Assembly (NCBI GenBank): GCA_910583925.1
Contig: CAJTZJ010000003.1
Span: 139,713 to 203,712 of the forward strand
Reading direction: 5' to 3'
Origin: an uncultured Eubacterium sp.
Lineage (GTDB): Bacteria > Bacillota > Clostridia > Oscillospirales > Acutalibacteraceae
Length of the DNA: 64,000 nucleotides
Shown piece by piece: positions 27,057 through 36,245 of this stretch. The position numbers and the translations under genes were made by a program. Under the pieces are notes generated by a model that ran no database searches, was not told the origin of the DNA, and saw only the letters and a list, made by a program, of their open reading frames with translations. Numbering within the stretch: the first letter of the stretch is position 1; each line of letters starts with the position of its first letter.

Positions 27057-27096
27057 AACCTGTGTCTATTATACAGTAAAAGACACAGGTTTACAA
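27057..27096 (-). promoter_or_regulatory. SDR-transporter promoter embedded in an 11-bp inverted repeat
   Basis: The minus-strand promoter is TTGTAA, 17 bases, TATAAT. AACCTGTGTCT (27057-27067) and AGACACAGGTT (27081-27091) are perfect inverted arms 13 bases apart, covering the -10 box. This has the layout of a repressor operator. Confidence 0.75.
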
Positions 27097-27106
27097 TAAA
27101 AAATCA

Positions 27107-27403
27107 CTATTTTTTGCATATATAATACCATTGACAATCCGAGCATATTCTTGCTATATTGCCCGCACCGAATTGAGCAGTAAGCTCGTCAAAACGGCAC
27201 ACTTTTTCATTATCCCTGCACACACCGTCAATGAGATTCGGGCAAAAAGCACAGATATCATCTGCATCAAAAACGATTGCATAATCTTCTCCGCTCATAA
27301 AGCGTTCCTTAACACTTTGCATATTTTTGCAGAATTCCTCACTATATCCGCTGCCGCTAAAACGGGGAAGGCAGTTTAGATGATGTGCCCTAAGCCTTAA
27401 CAT
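27107..27403 (-). CDS. DUF1284 domain protein
   Basis: A 98-residue cysteine-rich protein of family DUF1284. The start MLRLRAHHLNC and GYSEEFCKNM are family features, and the later cysteine pairs (CAFC, CSDCQWYYICKK) suggest metal or Fe-S binding. ATG at 27403 overlaps the end of bioY by 14 bases, so translation is coupled. Function unknown. Confidence 0.8.
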   Translation of the reverse strand: MLRLRAHHLNCLPRFSGSGYSEEFCKNMQSVKERFMSGEDYAIVFDADDICAFCPNLIDGVCRDNEKVCRFDELTAQFGAGNIARICSDCQWYYICKK

Positions 27404-27953
27404 GCTTATCAAGCCTTTTGCAAAGAAGCGTTGCAACCACGATTTTCACAATATCAGGGATAATGAACGGTACAACACACATTGAAAGGGCTGCGCCAAT
27501 CGTTACAGCCTCTGCATTGCTATTATTATAAATAACAAACCATGCAGTTCCGAAAGCATAACAGACAGCAATGCCGATAACCATTGAAAGAGCATAAACC
27601 CAAATCTTTTTTCCAAGCACTTTGAGCATTATGCCAACAATTAAAGCTGTAAAAATAAAGCCGATAATATATCCGCCTGTCATACCGAAAAGCACGCCGG
27701 CACCGGATGAAAAGCCCGCAAAAACAGGCACTCCGATTAAACCAAGTAATATATAAACAAGAACTGTAAGAACACTCTTTTTTGTTCCCAACAAGCCCGC
27801 TGTAATACAGACAGCCATAGTCTGCAATGTTACCGGCACCGCAAACGGAATGGATATCCATGAACACACTGCAATTAACGCTGCAAAAATTCCGATATAA
27901 GCAATGTCAATCGTTTTAAACCTTTTGCTTTTTTTAACTTCTTGATTTTTCAT
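27390..27953 (-). CDS. bioY: Biotin transporter S-component BioY
   Basis: A 187-residue membrane protein with about six transmembrane helices. It is the substrate-binding subunit of an ECF biotin transporter. GMTGGYIIGF (~88-97) is the family hallmark. AGGAGG precedes the ATG. A BirA box overlaps its promoter, which confirms biotin-regulated uptake. The ECF energising subunits are not in the window. Confidence 0.95.
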   Translation of the reverse strand: MKNQEVKKSKRFKTIDIAYIGIFAALIAVCSWISIPFAVPVTLQTMAVCITAGLLGTKKSVLTVLVYILLGLIGVPVFAGFSSGAGVLFGMTGGYIIGFIFTALIVGIMLKVLGKKIWVYALSMVIGIAVCYAFGTAWFVIYNNSNAEAVTIGAALSMCVVPFIIPDIVKIVVATLLCKRLDKHVKA

Positions 27954-27996
27954 ATCCTGTCCTCCTGAAAAACTCTCTTAAGTTTGTTATGTATTA

Positions 27997-28050
27997 TTTA
28001 TACACTGAGCAAAACAGATTGTCAACCATTTAATTGTTTAAGGTTTACAA
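27997..28050 (-). promoter_or_regulatory. bioY promoter and BirA operator
   Basis: The promoter is minus-strand TTGACA, 17 bases, TATAAA. TTGTCAACC (28019-28027), 14 bases, GGTTTACAA (28042-28050) fits the BirA consensus and overlaps the -35 box. Biotin-charged BirA should repress bioY here. Confidence 0.88.
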
Positions 28051-28108
28051 TTAAAACATTTGCACAAAAGCATATAATATGATAATATAAAAAAAGAGGT
28101 GAAGATTT

Positions 28109-29100
28109 GTGGAAAGAAAATGGTTTAAAGGGGATACACACTTGCATACAATAAACAGTGACGGTGTGCTTACCAAAGGACAGCTTGTTGAATACTGCAA
28201 AAAGCAGGGACTGAATTTCATAATCATCACAGACCATAATTATAACACAGTTGAAAAAAGCTACTATGACGACGATATGCTTGTTATTCAAGGGCAGGAA
28301 TTAACAGATGACAATGGTCATGTCAACATCTGGGGCGCAAAAGTTCCCGAAGAGCCGCCATATACGCTTAACACACGAGAAGATTACGAAAAAATTATTG
28401 CAAAATGTAAAGAAGCCGGGGCAACCGTTTCATTAAATCATCCTTTCTGCTCCATGTGCGGCTTCAGATTTGATATAAACGGAATGTATTGCGATTGTGT
28501 TGAGGTATGGAATACAATTCAGCATTCCGACAATATGGTAAACCGTGACTGGTGGGTAAATCAGCTTTTAGCCGGAAACAGAATTCCCGCTGTAGGCGGT
28601 TCTGATTTTCATAAGGAATATATCCCGGTGTTAAGCTTCTTATCTCTTGCCCTACAACCATCGTGCTTGCCGAGGACAACACAGCCGATGCTATTCTGAA
28701 GGCTATGCGCGAAGGCAGAAGCGTTGTAACAAATTCCCCTTCCTCAACAATGATTTATCTGACCTGCGGTGATGCTGTTATCGGCGATAGTGTACCATTT
28801 GAAAAAGGGAAACGAGTAGATATAAAATTAACCAATCTGTTCAGGCACCACAAAGTTACCGTTTTCAACAACAAAACGCCGATTTTCAGCTTTGATTCAG
28901 GCTGTAAAAAATACAAGGAATACTCTTTCAGCTGTGAAGTTAAGGAAAAGGGCTTTGTAAGAGCGGAAGTAACTTATGAATACAAGGGAATTGCTAAAAA
29001 AACTTATAAGTTTGCAGAAGAAAAATATCTCGGCTGCAAAAACACAAACGGTTTTCCTCCTTTCATAAGAGCATTTACAAATCCTATCTGGTTTGAGTAA
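28109..29100 (+). pseudogene. PHP-domain (CehA/McbA-type) metallohydrolase, frameshifted
   Basis: The frame starting with GTG at 28109 (after AGAGGTG) encodes a PHP metal site, with GDTHLHTINSDG (~8-19), ITDHNYN and LNHPF. It reads to 28699, but after GGSDFHKEY the sequence stops resembling the family. The rest continues in another frame to 29100. Removing one TA from TATAT near 28618-28623 restores a single frame reading HKEYPGVKLLIS and on to VLAEDNTADAIL. The cause is probably a dinucleotide slip or a sequencing error. The intact protein would have ~329 residues. It precedes a two-component system. Confidence 0.7.
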
Positions 29101-29102
29101 TT

Positions 29103-30620
29103 ATGGATAATAATAAAGAAAAAATACAAGCTATACCTAAAAACTTTAAAATAAACACACGAATTGTTCTAACATCGGTTTTAGCCATTGCGATTCCGAC
29201 GATACTTATCATCGTGCTTACCATTACCATGTTTTCCGTTGCATCATCAAAAATCAATTCGCCCGCTATTTCGTCTGCTTCCTACAATGTTGTAATCCAG
29301 CTTAAATGGAATCAGATTGCATCGGAAACAGCAAGAGCGCTTGAAAAAAACACGGATAATGACAAAAAGCTTAAAGATATTTCGGAGATGTGCGCAAGCT
29401 TTGAAGAGGACGGCGCATTCATTCTTATAACCGAAAACGGCAAGACATTTTATTGCTCGGAAACAGATGATAACAAAATTGAAAAAATGAATTCCGCCTT
29501 ATCGGAACAAAGCGATGACAGTTCATATTACCTTGGTGAAGACGGCTTAATAATAACTGCAACCACGGCAAACGAAAATCATACATACAGCTTTGTTATA
29601 ATTAATGAAAAGCTTTCATTTCCTAATTTTTCAAATGTAAAACCCGATAGCATTATAGGAACATTTATTAACAGAACAAGCCTTGTTTTAACAAGCATTG
29701 TTTTGCTTTTTATCATTGCAATCGTTATTATTTCATTTATAACATCGAAAACAATAGTCGGTCCTATAAAACAGATAACAGAGGTTGCAAATGAAATTGC
29801 AAAGGGCAATTTTGAACACGAGCTTGAATACAAATCAAAAAACGAATTGGGGCATCTTGCCGAAAGCTTCAATGATATGAGGCTGAGAGTTAAAGCTTTG
29901 ATTGAAGAGCAGAGCCTTGCAGATAAAAAGCAAAAGGAAATGATTGCGGGAATTGCTCACGATTTGAGAACGCCGCTGACTTCTGTTAAGGGATATCTTG
30001 AGGGGCTTCGTGACGGCATTGCCGATACGCCGGAAAAACAGAAAAGATATATGGATATCATTTATTCCTCCACCTGTGATACGGAAAAAATGCTGGATGA
30101 GCTTTTAACAATCTCAAAGTTAGAGCTCGGCTCTGTAACACTGAATTGTGAAAAGGTTGAAATATCAGATTTTATCAGCTATGCCGGACAGATTGGTGAA
30201 GAGCTTGAAAAAAAGGATTTTGATTTTGAAATTATTGATAAAACAAAAAGTGCTGTTACTTTGAACCTTGATACAGACAGCTTTTCCAGAGTCATAAACA
30301 ACATTATTTCAAACAGCATTAAATACCGAAACAAAGACATAAGAGGAAAAATTAAAATAACTGTTTTTGAATATAAAAACACCATATTATTTGAAATTTC
30401 GGATAACGGAATGGGTGTAGACAAGGAAAGCCTGCCAAGAATTTTTGATACGCTTTACAGAGCGGACAAAGCGCGCACCAATGTTCGCAACGGCTCAGGA
30501 CTTGGACTTGCAATCTGCAAACAGATTGTTGAAATGCACGAAGGACTTATATGGGCGCAGAGTGAGCTTGGAAAAGGACTTTCCATTTTCATTTCGCTTC
30601 CGATAACCGATAAAGCTTAA
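29103..30620 (+). CDS. Sensor histidine kinase with HAMP domain
   Basis: A 505-residue membrane kinase. TM1 is at ~20-45 and TM2 at ~192-214, enclosing a ~145-residue extracellular sensor domain. HAMP lies at ~217-270. The phospho-accepting His is H286 in GIAHDLRTPL. The N-box NIISNSIKYR, and the G boxes SDNGMGVD and GSGLGLAI, complete the ATPase. It is followed 20 bases later by its response regulator. Signal unknown. Confidence 0.93.
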   Translation: MDNNKEKIQAIPKNFKINTRIVLTSVLAIAIPTILIIVLTITMFSVASSKINSPAISSASYNVVIQLKWNQIASETARALEKNTDNDKKLKDISEMCASFEEDGAFILITENGKTFYCSETDDNKIEKMNSALSEQSDDSSYYLGEDGLIITATTANENHTYSFVIINEKLSFPNFSNVKPDSIIGTFINRTSLVLTSIVLLFIIAIVIISFITSKTIVGPIKQITEVANEIAKGNFEHELEYKSKNELGHLAESFNDMRLRVKALIEEQSLADKKQKEMIAGIAHDLRTPLTSVKGYLEGLRDGIADTPEKQKRYMDIIYSSTCDTEKMLDELLTISKLELGSVTLNCEKVEISDFISYAGQIGEELEKKDFDFEIIDKTKSAVTLNLDTDSFSRVINNIISNSIKYRNKDIRGKIKITVFEYKNTILFEISDNGMGVDKESLPRIFDTLYRADKARTNVRNGSGLGLAICKQIVEMHEGLIWAQSELGKGLSIFISLPITDKA

Positions 30621-30640
30621 CTGAAAGGATACAGGAGAAT

Positions 30641-31345
30641 ATGAAAAAGATTTTAATTATTGAGGACGATTTAAATATTCAGACACTTGAAAAGGATTAT
30701 CTTGAAGCAAATTCCTTTTCTGTTAAAACCGCAAGCAACGGAACAGACGGATTGCAGCTTGCATTAAATGAAGAATTCGATTTAATTTTGCTCGATATTA
30801 TGCTTCCGGAAATAGACGGCTTGGAAATCTGCAGAAAAATCCGCGATGTTATTGATATCCCAATCCTGCTTGTAAGCGCAAAAAAGGAAGACCTTGATAA
30901 AATCAAAGGTCTTGGTTACGGAGCTGATGATTATATTGTTAAGCCCTTTTCTCCCAGCGAGCTTGTTGCAAGAGTTATTGCACACATAAGCAGATATCAG
31001 CGTTTAACAGCAAAAAACGCACCGAAGGAGAAAGAACAGAACGCCGAGCTTATAGAAATAGACAGCTTAAGACTGGACGGAAAATCACGCAGAGCATATG
31101 TTGGAGAAACAGAAATCATCCTTACAAACAAGGAGTTTGATTTGCTTCATTTTCTTGCTGCCAGCCCCGATACGGTTTACAGCAAGGATGACCTTTTCAA
31201 TAAAATCTGGCAGTATGATTCCATTGGCGAAACCTCAACGGTTACTGTTCATGTAAATAGAATACGAGATAAAATCAAAGAGGTAAACGATAAGCTGGAT
31301 TATATCCACACCGTTTGGGGAAAGGGATACAGATTCAACAAATAA
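30641..31345 (+). CDS. OmpR/PhoB-family response regulator
   Basis: A 234-residue regulator. The receiver domain is at ~1-120 with phospho-acceptor D52 (LLDIMLPE). The winged-helix DNA-binding domain is at ~135-234 (TVTVHVNRIRDKIKE, GKGYRF). AGGAG precedes the ATG. It is the partner of the kinase just upstream. Confidence 0.95.
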   Translation: MKKILIIEDDLNIQTLEKDYLEANSFSVKTASNGTDGLQLALNEEFDLILLDIMLPEIDGLEICRKIRDVIDIPILLVSAKKEDLDKIKGLGYGADDYIVKPFSPSELVARVIAHISRYQRLTAKNAPKEKEQNAELIEIDSLRLDGKSRRAYVGETEIILTNKEFDLLHFLAASPDTVYSKDDLFNKIWQYDSIGETSTVTVHVNRIRDKIKEVNDKLDYIHTVWGKGYRFNK

Positions 31346-31384
31346 ATCTGCAATTCTGCTAAGGTGCCGTAACGAAGTATTAAA

Positions 31385-31417
31385 TAAGCGATCCGAGCAT
31401 TATGTTCTGATCGCTTA
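31385..31417 (+). repeat. Hairpin after the response regulator gene
   Basis: TAAGCGATC pairs with GATCGCTTA around ~15 bases. There is no strong T run, so termination here is only a possibility. Confidence 0.4.
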
Positions 31418-31462
31418 CATTATATAAAATAATTTATATATAAGAAAGTGAAGAATGGTCAA

Positions 31463-32497
31463 ATGATAAAACCGAAAAGATTAAGTAAAGGTGATAAAAT
31501 TGCAGTTGTGAGCCTGTCCTGGGGTGGATTAGGGGATGATTGCTTTATTCATAAATTTAATATTGCTAAAGAACGTTTGGAAAAAGATTTTGGGTTAGAG
31601 GTAATTTGTATGCCTCATGCATTAAAAGGGAGCGAATTTGTAGCAAATCATCCGGAATTAAGAGCTAAAGATTTAATGGATGCCTTTTCTGATCATTCTA
31701 TTTCTGCAATTTTTTGTGCCATTGGCGGAGATGACACAATACGAATATTACCCTATATAGATTTGGAGATAATTAAAAATAGCCCCAAAATTTTTATGGG
31801 TTATTCAGATACAACCATTAATCACTTTATGATGTATAAAGCAGGATTAGTATCTTTTTATGGACCATCCATAATGTGTGAATTCGGTGAGTATGTTAAA
31901 ATGTTTGATTACACTCAAAATGCAGTCAAAGATATACTTTTTGGTGAATGGGAGCAATATCAGCTTTTGCCGAGTGCTGAATGGACAGATGACTATGTCC
32001 TTTGGAAGGAAAGTAATATAAATACCCCACACCATATGAAAAAAGATACGCACGGATATGAAGTAATTAACGGAAGAAAAATTGTTCAAGGACATTTACT
32101 TGGTGGATGCATAGATGTATTTATGATGGCGATTGGAACTGAAATCTGGCCTGCACTTAAGGAATGGGAAGATGCTATTCTTTTTATTGAAACCAGCGAG
32201 GATATACCATCACCGAAATTTATAAAATGGACATTTAGAAATCTTGCGGCACAAGGTATCCTAAATGTCATTAAAGGAATTGTTGTAGGTAAACCACAAG
32301 GTGAAAAATACTATGAGGAATATAAAGCAGCAATTATGCAGGTTGTTGTAAATGAAGAGCACTTAAACAATTTGCCCATTTTTTATAACGCCAACTTTGG
32401 TCATTCAAAACCTATCGGCATTATTCCTTATGGTATCCAAGTCCAATTGGACTGTGAAAATAAGTCTATTGTTTTATTGGAATGTCCAACAGTTTAA
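31463..32497 (+). CDS. S66-family peptidase (LD-carboxypeptidase/MccF-like)
   Basis: A 344-residue serine peptidase of family S66. The nucleophile serine lies in MGYSDTT, the glutamate in IETSED, and the histidine in NFGHSKP. The family includes cytosolic LD-carboxypeptidases for peptidoglycan recycling and MccF enzymes that cleave microcin C-like toxic aminoacyl-nucleotides. Length and the long insert before the Glu fit MccF-like members. ATG at 31463 is chosen; an in-frame GTG at 31448 is possible. Base composition is somewhat more AT-rich than the neighbours, so it may be acquired. Confidence 0.85.
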   Translation: MIKPKRLSKGDKIAVVSLSWGGLGDDCFIHKFNIAKERLEKDFGLEVICMPHALKGSEFVANHPELRAKDLMDAFSDHSISAIFCAIGGDDTIRILPYIDLEIIKNSPKIFMGYSDTTINHFMMYKAGLVSFYGPSIMCEFGEYVKMFDYTQNAVKDILFGEWEQYQLLPSAEWTDDYVLWKESNINTPHHMKKDTHGYEVINGRKIVQGHLLGGCIDVFMMAIGTEIWPALKEWEDAILFIETSEDIPSPKFIKWTFRNLAAQGILNVIKGIVVGKPQGEKYYEEYKAAIMQVVVNEEHLNNLPIFYNANFGHSKPIGIIPYGIQVQLDCENKSIVLLECPTV

Positions 32498-32524
32498 GGT
32501 AATAATTTTTTAAGATGAATGTTA

Positions 32525-32566
32525 GCAAAAAACAAGGTACAGCCAATAGGCTGTACCTTGTTTTAT
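32525..32566. terminator. Bidirectional terminator
   Basis: ACAAGGTACAGCC pairs with GGCTGTACCTTGT around AATA. TTTTATT follows on the plus strand and a run of T on the minus strand. It separates two convergent genes and ends the long nusA-infB operon. Confidence 0.9.
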
Positions 32567-33228
32567 TATATGTATTTTAAAACATCATAAATAGTATCAA
32601 TAGTAGGCACATCCGCTCTGAGCTTTTGATTTTCGAACCAGCCCCAATTCATTCTGATTGCCTTCATTCCCGAAGAAAGCGCACCCTCTATATCATTAAT
32701 CGGATGATCGCCTACATAAACACAATCCGCGGTATCAAGGCCCAGCTTATCGGCAGTGTATCTGAAGATTTCAGGATTTGGCTTTGCAAAGGGCAAATCT
32801 CCCGAAACAACAACGATATCACAATACGGCATAAGACCGCTTTCGCTCATTTTTCTATGCTGCAAAACAGACGGACCATTTGTTATAACGCCTGTTTTAA
32901 TACCCATTCTTCTGAGTTCCTTAAGCAGCGGAACAGAATCAGGAAATACAACATTATAATAGCCGAAATTTTCATCATAATGATTTGCAAGAACCGTTTT
33001 TGACGGTGAATTCTTCCAATTCCACAAATCGATAAGGCTCTGATACCATTCTTCTCTGTTAACATAGCCGCCGTTGCCCGTTTCAACCATATTGGTTTTT
33101 CTTTTCTTCTTTTCTTCTTCTGATAAATCAGACAGAAATGCTGCCATAAAGGCATCCATATATTTTTCAAACGCCGCAGTTCTGTCCTGCAGGGTTTCAT
33201 CAAAATCAAACAATACTGCTTTTGTCAT
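32566..33228 (-). CDS. HAD-family hydrolase
   Basis: A 220-residue haloacid dehalogenase-like phosphatase. Motif I is DFDET (~8-12), motif II TNG (~117-119), motif III K near FAKPNPEIF and motif IV GDHPINDIEGA. Its cap domain resembles YjjG/Gph-type nucleotidases. The start is ATG at 33228 or TTG two codons earlier; both overlap the end of ribF, so it is the last gene of that operon. Substrate unknown. Confidence 0.87.
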   Translation of the reverse strand: MTKAVLFDFDETLQDRTAAFEKYMDAFMAAFLSDLSEEEKKKRKTNMVETGNGGYVNREEWYQSLIDLWNWKNSPSKTVLANHYDENFGYYNVVFPDSVPLLKELRRMGIKTGVITNGPSVLQHRKMSESGLMPYCDIVVVSGDLPFAKPNPEIFRYTADKLGLDTADCVYVGDHPINDIEGALSSGMKAIRMNWGWFENQKLRADVPTIDTIYDVLKYI

Positions 33229-34021
33229 AATCAAGCTGTTCCTTTAGTTCGTTAACATCCTTAAATGTTTTTTCGGGGCGAAGATAATCAATAAGCTCTA
33301 CAGCTATCGTCTTACCATATAAATCGCCGCTGAAATCAAAAATATGCGTTTCTGATAATGCCTTTTCCACTCTCCATGTCGGGCGCATACCGATATTGGT
33401 AAAGGATTTATATGTAACACCGTCAACAACCGTTCGACTTTCATAAACACCGAATTTAGGCACGATAAGTCCATCCGGCAAATGCTGATTAATTGTTGGA
33501 AATCCAACAGTTCTTCCCCTTTTATCGCCCTCTGTAACTTCGCTTTCAAATGTAAAATTATAGCCAAGCATTTCGTTGGCATATCTTATTCTGCCCTCTT
33601 CAACTGCTTTTCTGATTCTGGTTGAACTGATAGGCAGATTTTCAAATTCCTGTGCCTCAAGAATACGAACCCAGATATCTTTTTCTTCAAGATATTTCCG
33701 CATATCAAGCGCAGACCAGGAAGCATTTTTTCCGAAACGAAAATTAAATCCGCAGAGAACTGCCTTTGCACCGAATTTTTCGATAATAATCTTTTCAATA
33801 AATTCTTTGCCTGAAAGATTTTTTATTTCATCAAAATCGGCAAAAACAGCATTGGGATAACGCTTTTCAAAAATACTTTTCTGCAAAAGCGAAAATTTAT
33901 TGTTCACGCAATAAATAACAGTATTTTCCGCACCGGTAACAACGGTTTTATGTGCAAGGTGCATACCGTCAAAATCGCCTATTGCAACCGCTTTTCTGTT
34001 TTTATAATCATAATTATCCAT
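33206..34021 (-). CDS. ribF: Bifunctional riboflavin kinase/FAD synthetase
   Basis: A 271-residue RibF making FMN and FAD. The adenylyltransferase half has IGDFDGMHLAHK (~15-26). The kinase half has GFPTINQ (~178-184) and a conserved TNIGMRPTW segment. It is shorter than typical (~310 residues). It sits four bases after truB. Confidence 0.92.
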   Translation of the reverse strand: MDNYDYKNRKAVAIGDFDGMHLAHKTVVTGAENTVIYCVNNKFSLLQKSIFEKRYPNAVFADFDEIKNLSGKEFIEKIIIEKFGAKAVLCGFNFRFGKNASWSALDMRKYLEEKDIWVRILEAQEFENLPISSTRIRKAVEEGRIRYANEMLGYNFTFESEVTEGDKRGRTVGFPTINQHLPDGLIVPKFGVYESRTVVDGVTYKSFTNIGMRPTWRVEKALSETHIFDFSGDLYGKTIAVELIDYLRPEKTFKDVNELKEQLDYDKSSIV

Positions 34022-34025
34022 AAGT

Positions 34026-34916
34026 TTATTTTTCTGTATATATTCGTTTAATTATAAGTTCTTCATTTACAGCCTGCCCTAACCCAAGAAAAGCACCTTC
34101 CGGATTATAAATTCTGTAAATTTCTTCCTTAATCAATTGTTTTTTTATTCTTGCCAAATCAAGCGAGCCTCCGTTTTTAAAGCGAATGCTTTGTGCAAGA
34201 GATATTGTTATTTTATCATAAGCTGACAGCACCTGATCAAGCGGCAGAAGAATATCATCAAATCCGATATTTTCATTCTTTCTTTGCTGAAGCTCATCAA
34301 GAGTAGTGCAGTTTTCCAGTGTAAAGCCCATTGCGCTTGTTCTTACAAGCGAGGTCATAACTGCACCGCAGCCAAGCATTCGTCCTATATCATCAATAAG
34401 AGAACGAATATAGGTACCCTTAGAACAAAAAACATCAATCACATATTCGCCGTTTATATTTTCAACAAGCTCCAGCCTTTTTATCTCAATTTCACGCTCT
34501 TTTCGCTCAACCTCTATACCCTGTCTGGCAAGCTCATAAAGCCTTTTGCCATTTACAGACACGGCAGAGTACATAGGCGGAGTCTGCATAATCTTTCCTT
34601 TGAAAAATTTCAGAGCCTCAGAAACATCGGATTCGGATACATTGTTCTCATACTCGGCGGTAACATTCCCTGTAATATCAAGCGTATCCGTAGTTTTTCC
34701 CAGAATAAACGAGGCACGGTAGCCCTTATCACTCTCAGGAAGAAAATTAAGAAATCGTGTAGCACCGCCTATCATAACCGGCAAAACACCCTCTGCCATA
34801 GGATCAAGCGTACCCGTATGACCAACCTTTTTTTCTCCAAGTATCCCACGAAGCTTTGCACAAACACCAAAGGAGGTTATATTCTGTTTTTTATTAATAC
34901 AGATTATTCCATTCAT
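34026..34916 (-). CDS. truB: tRNA pseudouridine-55 synthase
   Basis: A 296-residue TruB that isomerises U55 in tRNA. The catalytic D39 lies in GHTGTLDPMAEGVLP. The start overlaps the end of nrnA by four bases. Confidence 0.96.
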   Translation of the reverse strand: MNGIICINKKQNITSFGVCAKLRGILGEKKVGHTGTLDPMAEGVLPVMIGGATRFLNFLPESDKGYRASFILGKTTDTLDITGNVTAEYENNVSESDVSEALKFFKGKIMQTPPMYSAVSVNGKRLYELARQGIEVERKEREIEIKRLELVENINGEYVIDVFCSKGTYIRSLIDDIGRMLGCGAVMTSLVRTSAMGFTLENCTTLDELQQRKNENIGFDDILLPLDQVLSAYDKITISLAQSIRFKNGGSLDLARIKKQLIKEEIYRIYNPEGAFLGLGQAVNEELIIKRIYTEK

Positions 34917-35866
34917 TCAACAAGCTCTCCGCATTTTTGAACAATAAGCTCAACTGCCTCATCAACAGAGCAGTCCAGTCTGCAGGCTGCAGCCTGCGGA
35001 TGTCCGCCGCCGCCAAAAAGCTTAGCGAGCTCAGCTGCATTAACGGTTTCAAAGGTTCTGAAAGATGCCTTACAGGTTCCATCAGGCTTTTCCCGAATTG
35101 TAATGCCGATTTCAACACCCTCTACCTGCCTTGTTAACGGAGCAAGAGCCTCCGTTTCCTGCTCATTAGAGCCGGATGACTTATACATTTCCTGGGTAAC
35201 CTTCATGATTGCAACCTTATCATTGCAATACAGCCTCATACTGTCAATAGCCAACCTTTCCAAACGAGCATATGTTTTCGTTTTTGTTTCAAACATAACT
35301 CTGTTTACATAGCCGTTATCCGCGCCGCATTCCAAAAGCTCCGCTGCAATACGGAAAGTTGAAGCCGTTACAGAGGCATAACGGAAGCAGCCTGTGTCCG
35401 TTGAAATACCGGTAAAAAGGCAATTTGCAATTTCCTTATCTATCTGCACTCCAAGCTCGGTTATAACCTCATAAACCAGTTCGCATGCCGATGCGGTTTC
35501 ACGCAGATAAAGATTATCTGCATATTCCGTATTTGTTCCGTGATGGTCAATACACAGATTGATTCTTCCGCTGTAGGTATCCGCAAGGCTGCCCAAAAGA
35601 TTTTCCGTTGCTACATCAACTGCTGCAACATAATCCTCTTTGAAATTCAAACAGGACATACCATTGTAAAGATAACTATATTTTGCGGGAATTTCATCTG
35701 CATTAATTACCCTTGCTTTTTTACCCATTTTGATAAGCGCACGGCAAAGCCCGAAGCCACACCCCAGAGTATCTCCATCAGGGTGGGCATGAGTAAGAAT
35801 AAGAATATTATCCTGCTCTTTTAAAAGAGCCGCACATTTTTTAACATCAATTCTCATTTGACGCAT
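34913..35866 (-). CDS. nrnA: DHH/DHHA1 phosphoesterase (NrnA-type oligoribonuclease/pAp phosphatase)
   Basis: A 317-residue phosphoesterase. Metal motifs are THAHPDGDTLG (~25-35) and CIDHHGTN (~107-114). The DHHA1 domain ends with GGGHPQAAA. NrnA degrades nanoRNAs and 3',5'-pAp. It overlaps rbfA by 20 bases and truB by four, as in many Bacillota operons. Confidence 0.92.
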   Translation of the reverse strand: MRQMRIDVKKCAALLKEQDNILILTHAHPDGDTLGCGFGLCRALIKMGKKARVINADEIPAKYSYLYNGMSCLNFKEDYVAAVDVATENLLGSLADTYSGRINLCIDHHGTNTEYADNLYLRETASACELVYEVITELGVQIDKEIANCLFTGISTDTGCFRYASVTASTFRIAAELLECGADNGYVNRVMFETKTKTYARLERLAIDSMRLYCNDKVAIMKVTQEMYKSSGSNEQETEALAPLTRQVEGVEIGITIREKPDGTCKASFRTFETVNAAELAKLFGGGGHPQAAACRLDCSVDEAVELIVQKCGELVE

Positions 35867-36197
35867 CCTTTAATTTCTCGAAAATCTCCATACCCTTTTC
35901 AATAGAATCATCAGCAACAAAGGTTAATTCAGGAGCTTTTCTTAAGTGAAGATTATTACCAAGCGCACGGCGGATATAGCCCTGAGCAGAAGCAAGCCCT
36001 TTGCAGGCTGTTTTTGCTTCCTCAATTCCGCTCATTGCACTTATATATACTTTGGCATAGCTTAAATCATTAGACACTGTTACATTAACAACTGTAAGCA
36101 TTTTTCCGGCAACACGGGGATCCTTAAGTTCCCGCATCAAGGAAATTATTTCACGCTTAATATCTTCTGAAATTCTATCAATATGAAATCCTGCCAT
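35847..36197 (-). CDS. rbfA: 30S ribosome-binding factor A
   Basis: A 116-residue KH-fold protein for late 30S maturation. Characteristic segments are RISEDIKREI (N-terminus), LKDPRVAG and AKVYISAM. It follows infB by 48 bases. Confidence 0.95.
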   Translation of the reverse strand: MAGFHIDRISEDIKREIISLMRELKDPRVAGKMLTVVNVTVSNDLSYAKVYISAMSGIEEAKTACKGLASAQGYIRRALGNNLHLRKAPELTFVADDSIEKGMEIFEKLKDASNEN

Positions 36198-36245
36198 ATT
36201 AATTCACATAGCCTTTCTTAGAATTGGATTCGTGTAAATTGCACA

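Noticed and set aside
28663..29100. Second half of the PHP gene as an independent gene
   Set aside because: Its frame continues the PHP protein once one TA is removed, and its GTG has no ribosome-binding site.
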